In this document: in pieces, positions 7,088 to 10,011 of the stretch
Position numbering within the stretch: position 1 is the first letter of the stretch
Layout of the letters: every line of letters starts with the position of its first letter
Assembly (NCBI GenBank): GCA_904501715.1
Contig: CAJGCD010000055.1
Location: forward strand, 1 to 10,011
Length of the DNA stretch: 10,011 nt
Source: an uncultured Clostridia bacterium
GTDB taxonomy: Bacteria > Bacillota > Clostridia > Oscillospirales > CAG-272
Direction of reading: 5' to 3'
Program-made: the position numbers and the translations under genes
The notes under the pieces: generated by a model
Seen by the model: the letters and a program-made list of their open reading frames with translations, nothing else
The model's database searches: none
Told to the model about the DNA's origin: nothing

Positions 7088-8326
7088 TTATTTAACCTTT
7101 CTTTTTCTGTAATTTAACGGAGTCGTACCGTATTTTTCTTCAAATATCTTTCTAAAGAAGCTCGCATTTTCATAACCCACCTTTTTTACGATTTCATTAA
7201 TCGACAGATCTGTTTGGAGCAGCAGTGTTGCCGATACCTCCAATCTCTTTTTCTGTAAAAATTTCTTATAGGTTTCATCTGTGATTTTCTTTACTAAAGA
7301 GCTGGTATAAATGGGTGAATATCCAAGAAAATTCGCTAAGCCATTCAAAGATGCGTCCATCAGGTTTTCATCAAAGTACTGCTCAATTTTTATGCGCAGT
7401 ATTTCAGCTTTCATATCCACCTCGTTTGTTTTCAAGCAGTTTATCTGTTCCATAACCTCGTCCATATATGGAATAGACGGTGCAGCACCTTCCCTTGTAA
7501 CGCTGATTGCCGAGGCGCAAGAGGCAATCTCCAATATTTTTTCAATTTTATTTTCGTTAGCTATACCTCCAACGAAATATCCAGTAAATGTGTCACCTGC
7601 GCCTGTCGTATCGACGGCATCGACCTTGAATATCGGACAAAATTTCTGCTCTTTTTCGTCTTGATAAATGCAACCCTTGCTTCCGAGGGTAAGCATCACT
7701 TTAAGATCAGGAAATTTTTCTCTAAAATACGCCAATGCTTTTTGTGCGTTTGCGCATTTTGAGATTTCTTTTGCTTCGATTTCATTTAAAATTAAATAAG
7801 AAATCATATTAAGATCAATCTGCTGGATTTTATCGTTAAAAGGAGAAGGATTTAGGATAATCTTCATTCTCGCTTGATATGCTTTTTTTACAATGTAATC
7901 AAGATTGTTTATCTCGTTTTGCAGCAGCAAGATATCATCCTTGGAAAATGCGGATAAAACTCTGTCCACCTGCTCAGTTGAGATCATATGATTTGAACCA
8001 GAACATAAAAATATCGCATTATCTCCCGACTTGCTAACTTGTATAACGGCGTGCCCGTTCTTTGTATTTACGTAATCAACGAACGATACGTCAACGCTAT
8101 TTGCCTTTAAAAGATCAAGAAGAAATTCCCCTCCATCTCCAATACAGCCCGCGTGGTATACGTTATTTCCTGCTCTTGTTATCGCGATGGATTGATTTAA
8201 CCCCTTCCCCCCCGGAAGAATACTCAATCCTTGTGTTGCTTCCGTTTCTCCAATGACCGCAATGTGATCCAACGAATATACATAGTCAACATTACACGAA
8301 CCAAAATTCAAAATTTTCAACTTCAT
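7088..8326 (-). CDS. Ribokinase-like PfkB sugar kinase fused to AraC-type DNA-binding domain
   Basis: A 412-residue two-domain protein. Residues 1-300 are a PfkB-family kinase close to ribokinase: NVDYVY (12-17), GGKGLNQSIAITRAG (39-53), NPSPF (159-163), DTTGAGDTFTGYF (239-251) with catalytic Asp245, and REGAAPSIP (278-286), the ribokinase C-terminal hallmark. Residues 315-412 are a complete AraC-type pair of helix-turn-helix motifs: LNGLANFLGYSPIYTSSLVKK (327-347) and INEIVKKVGYENASFFRKIF (376-395), ending in YGTTPLNYRKR (399-409). Ribokinase normally has about 300 residues and no DNA-binding part. The protein could phosphorylate ribose released by the nucleoside hydrolase encoded one base downstream and also control the operon. 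ATG 8326 is preceded by GGGGGG with no proper spacing, so the ribosome binding site is poor, yet the protein begins as ribokinases do. Both domains are clear; D-ribose as substrate is inference. Confidence 0.9.
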   Translation of the reverse strand: MKLKILNFGSCNVDYVYSLDHIAVIGETEATQGLSILPGGKGLNQSIAITRAGNNVYHAGCIGDGGEFLLDLLKANSVDVSFVDYVNTKNGHAVIQVSKSGDNAIFLCSGSNHMISTEQVDRVLSAFSKDDILLLQNEINNLDYIVKKAYQARMKIILNPSPFNDKIQQIDLNMISYLILNEIEAKEISKCANAQKALAYFREKFPDLKVMLTLGSKGCIYQDEKEQKFCPIFKVDAVDTTGAGDTFTGYFVGGIANENKIEKILEIASCASAISVTREGAAPSIPYMDEVMEQINCLKTNEVDMKAEILRIKIEQYFDENLMDASLNGLANFLGYSPIYTSSLVKKITDETYKKFLQKKRLEVSATLLLQTDLSINEIVKKVGYENASFFRKIFEEKYGTTPLNYRKRKVK

Positions 8327-8352
8327 CCCCCCAATTCAATCTTATTATAGTT

Positions 8353-8381
8353 ATTATAGCAAAACAAAAAATAAAAAACAA
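8353..8381 (-). promoter_or_regulatory. Promoter of the kinase-AraC/nucleoside hydrolase operon
   Basis: On the minus strand, TTGTTT (8381-8376) and TATAAT (8358-8353) are 17 bases apart. A second TATAAT follows ten bases downstream of the first (8348-8343), within a tandem CTATAATAA repeat, but lacks a good -35 box. AAATATTTTCT occurs twice upstream (8413-8423 and 8497-8507), 84 bases apart, and could be an operator pair for the AraC-type domain. Confidence 0.65.
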
Positions 8382-8530
8382 GCTCTTTTTTCAATCAAAA
8401 ACAGACCAAACTAAATATTTTCTTCGTTTTCGATACGCTATATATCAGAATATTGTCGAGGGTTCAAGCCCCGATGGTTCGCAAGGAGTTGTCACAAAAT
8501 ATTTTCTCAAAATTTCGCCTAAAAAACCAA

Positions 8531-8557
8531 AAAAGTCCTTGAAAATCAAGGACTTTT
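8531..8557 (-). terminator. Intrinsic terminator of the PHP hydrolase gene
   Basis: A perfect 11-bp stem (8531-8541 with 8547-8557) with a 5-base loop, followed on the minus strand by a T-rich tail (TTTTTTGGTTTTTT). It lies about 56 bases past the stop codon at 8613. Confidence 0.85.
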
Positions 8558-8588
8558 GTGTTAGGGTGCAAAATTGTTGCCCCATTAT

Positions 8589-8614
8589 GGGCTCGTAGTA
8601 CAAAAATGCAACTC
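8589..8614 (-). repeat. 26-base motif, copy 2, at the PHP gene stop codon
   Basis: Matches 6086-6111 at 21 of 26 positions and overlaps the stop codon of the PHP gene. A shorter related block (GCAAAATTGTTGC) follows at 8568-8580, between this copy and the terminator. Confidence 0.6.
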
Positions 8615-9629
8615 ACTGTTCAATTTCATCCAAAGCATATGCTCGTGTATTGGCGTGACGTCCACGCTCGTCTATAACGTCAAAGCGCATATAACTCTGC
8701 CCTTTGGGAAGATCAAATACCGCCTCGGTCAAATATTTGCCTTCCTCTGCAATCCGAATACCTCCGAAAGGACGGTGTTCAGTGTTCATCGCAATGTATT
8801 TTACGGGGGAACATTTGATATGAACCTTTCCGTCTTCCACATACAACTCATCAATAAGCGGGCCCTGCGAAGCGTAAAAGTCCCCCCGCTCAAGCGCGCC
8901 GATGATCTTGTCATAGGTAAGCTCTTTTGCCTTTATCATGACGAATCCGCCGTATCTGTCGCAGTTTACAACATTGTCGGGTCTGTCGCTATGGCAATCG
9001 TCAGCCGCAATACAGTACAACATCTTTCCACGGCGCAGCATATCTTCATACATCGCGGGATTATAGTCAAACACACCCGAGGACACAAAGGATATGTGGT
9101 TATATATCTCCATCGCGAACAATCCATCAAGCTGACCGAAAAACTCAGGAGACTCCATAGAATAACCGGGATGATTGAGACTTACCAAAAAACCGTTAGC
9201 ATTTGCCTCGTCAATAACCTTTTGGATGCATTCAATGGTGTATTCCCTTTTAAACGGCGCACCAACACACTTAACCAAAGGTGCTCTCCACTTCTCACCG
9301 TGAATAACATATGACGGATCATAGCATACATGCGTCGTGTTATGCTGATCCTTGGCAAACAGATTCAGCTCAATAGTTCTACTGGAAAAATAATCCTGCT
9401 TTTCAACAAAAGCATATTCCATACTCGTGAGCGTCAGAAAATCCTCGTCGTCGAGATCAGAATGATCAACCAAAAGCTCGTGGTCAGTTAACGCCAGCAC
9501 ACTGTAACCTTGCGCTTTATATAATTCCTTTAACTGCACAGGGGTAAATTTACCGTCAGAAACTGTGCTATGGGCGTGAAGATTTGCTTTGTAAAAAAAT
9601 CCCACGCTTGGAAGAAGATAGTGTATCAT
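8613..9629 (-). CDS. PHP-domain metallohydrolase, CehA/McbA-like
   Basis: A 338-residue protein with an N-terminal PHP domain (about 14-255). Metal-binding signatures appear in order: NLHAHSTVSDG (16-26; His18, His20, Asp25), ALTDHE (46-51; Asp49, His50), SMEY (69-72; Glu71), SLNHP (150-154; His153) and AADDCHS (208-214; Asp210, His213). All expected ligands for a two- or three-metal centre are present. Residues 256-338 form a beta-rich tail seen in CehA/McbA-like relatives. Such proteins hydrolyse phosphate esters or related bonds; the substrate here is unknown. No signal peptide is visible. ATG 9629 is preceded by GGAGG with a longish 11-base gap and by a strong promoter. It is monocistronic, ended by the hairpin at 8531-8557. 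Confidence 0.88.
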   Translation of the reverse strand: MIHYLLPSVGFFYKANLHAHSTVSDGKFTPVQLKELYKAQGYSVLALTDHELLVDHSDLDDEDFLTLTSMEYAFVEKQDYFSSRTIELNLFAKDQHNTTHVCYDPSYVIHGEKWRAPLVKCVGAPFKREYTIECIQKVIDEANANGFLVSLNHPGYSMESPEFFGQLDGLFAMEIYNHISFVSSGVFDYNPAMYEDMLRRGKMLYCIAADDCHSDRPDNVVNCDRYGGFVMIKAKELTYDKIIGALERGDFYASQGPLIDELYVEDGKVHIKCSPVKYIAMNTEHRPFGGIRIAEEGKYLTEAVFDLPKGQSYMRFDVIDERGRHANTRAYALDEIEQ

Positions 9630-9679
9630 ATTTTTATATACCTCCGCTTGCCAGAACTATTATAAAAAGTTATATTCAT

Positions 9680-9708
9680 ATTGTATCACAAAAGCCAAAC
9701 AAAGTCAA
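9680..9708 (-). promoter_or_regulatory. Strong sigma-A promoter of the PHP gene
   Basis: On the minus strand, TTGACT (9708-9703) and TACAAT (9685-9680) are exactly 17 bases apart, and TGTGA precedes the -10 box as an extended element. This is the best promoter in the window. Confidence 0.8.
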
Positions 9709-9770
9709 TTTAATTTTTGACAACCACTCATAGTTATCCCCATAAAGATTCAAAAGGTGCAACGGTGAAA

Positions 9771-9824
9771 GGGGGGTGTTTTTTACCACTAAAAACACGA
9801 AATGCCCCCCGAAATCAAGGGCAT
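9771..9824. repeat. Competing hairpins built around a C-run
   Basis: GTGTTTTT (9776-9783) pairs with AAAAACAC (9791-9798), and the flanking G-run (9771-9776) can pair with a C-run (9805-9810). The same C-run region (ATGCCC, 9802-9807) can pair instead with GGGCAT (9819-9824). The two folds exclude each other. This could be a terminator of a gene beyond the window or part of the adjacent repeat. Confidence 0.5.
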
Positions 9825-9845
9825 CAACGCAACTCGCCATAAAAT

Positions 9846-10011
9846 CACGCCGATAGGCGTGGAGGAAATCCGCAGCTTGTCTGCGGTATGGAATCAACAC
9901 GAAGTGTTGAATGTAATCAATCCGAAGGAGGATACACGCTGACGCGTGATGCCATACGCCTTCGGCGATTACATACTCACCTGCGGTGAGATTACATGCC
10001 AATCCTTCGGA
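9846..10011. repeat. Array of short hairpins with similar linkers, running off the window
   Basis: At least six short hairpins follow one another: 9846-9861 (6-bp stem), 9870-9886 (6), 9894-9910 (7, GAA loop), 9935-9948 (5), 9957-9967 (4) and 9976-9990 (6). The linkers are alike: ATGGAAT, ATGTAAT, ATGCCATA, ATTACATA and ATTACATG. ATGTAAT (9911-9917) can pair with ATTACAT (9968-9974), and TCCGAAGGA (9921-9929) with TCCTTCGGA (10003-10011), so a branched fold is possible. Nothing here looks coding; a minus-strand frame across it (9676-10002) reads through the stems and the PHP promoter. Confidence 0.7.

Noticed and set aside
8455..8485. A plus-strand GGGTTCAAGCCCC stretch resembling a tRNA T-arm
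   Set aside because: The outer T-stem pairs fail, no CCA or acceptor partner is present, and no D or anticodon arm lies upstream.
9676..10002. A 108-codon minus-strand frame
   Set aside because: It reads through the hairpin array and the PHP promoter, so its sequence is explained by the repeat structure.
9846..10011. Possible CRISPR array
   Set aside because: The units differ in sequence and are short self-complementary stems with 7-8 base linkers; there are no identical repeats of 24 bases or more with unique spacers, and no cas genes.

Overview
The window looks like chromosomal DNA of a low-to-moderate GC Bacillota, most likely a gut-type clostridium (Oscillospirales or a relative). The grounds are strong purine-rich ribosome binding sites, sigma-A promoters with a TGTGn extension before the -10 box, A/T-tailed hairpin terminators, and gene content typical of carbohydrate scavenging. 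Taxonomy is inferred from style, not from a marker gene. All eight recognisable genes lie on the minus strand, so transcription runs from high to low coordinates.

From the right: 9720-10011 is non-coding and holds a G-run/C-run hairpin and a chain of short hairpins joined by similar 7-8 base linkers. A strong promoter (9680-9708) then drives a PHP-domain metallohydrolase of the CehA/McbA type (8613-9629), ended by a hairpin at 8531-8557. Next is a two-gene operon: a ribokinase-like PfkB sugar kinase fused to an AraC-type DNA-binding domain (7088-8326), followed one base later by a nucleoside hydrolase (6178-7086). Together these could split nucleosides, phosphorylate the released ribose, and sense it. 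The operon ends at a perfect 14-bp-stem terminator (6051-6082).

The stretch 5586-6177 has no credible gene. It holds a cluster of strong inverted repeats, a 24-base piece matching the 3' end of a tRNA (T-arm, acceptor and CCA, most like tRNA-Asn), and half of a 26-base motif pair whose other copy lies beside the PHP gene's terminator. Then come an unrecognised A+T-rich gene (5172-5585) and a gene (4263-5141) with a degenerate HAD phosphatase-like N-terminal domain and a C-terminal half that weakly resembles a GNAT acetyltransferase.

The left part holds a glycerophosphodiester phosphodiesterase gene (3311-4111) and a GH2 beta-mannosidase-like gene (1153-3297) in one operon with its own promoter and terminator. 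Beyond them, with a separate promoter, is an OPA-type major facilitator transporter (1026 to the left edge) that is cut by the window. A plausible theme is cytoplasmic breakdown of scavenged glycosides, phosphodiesters and nucleosides, but the substrates are not shown by the sequence.
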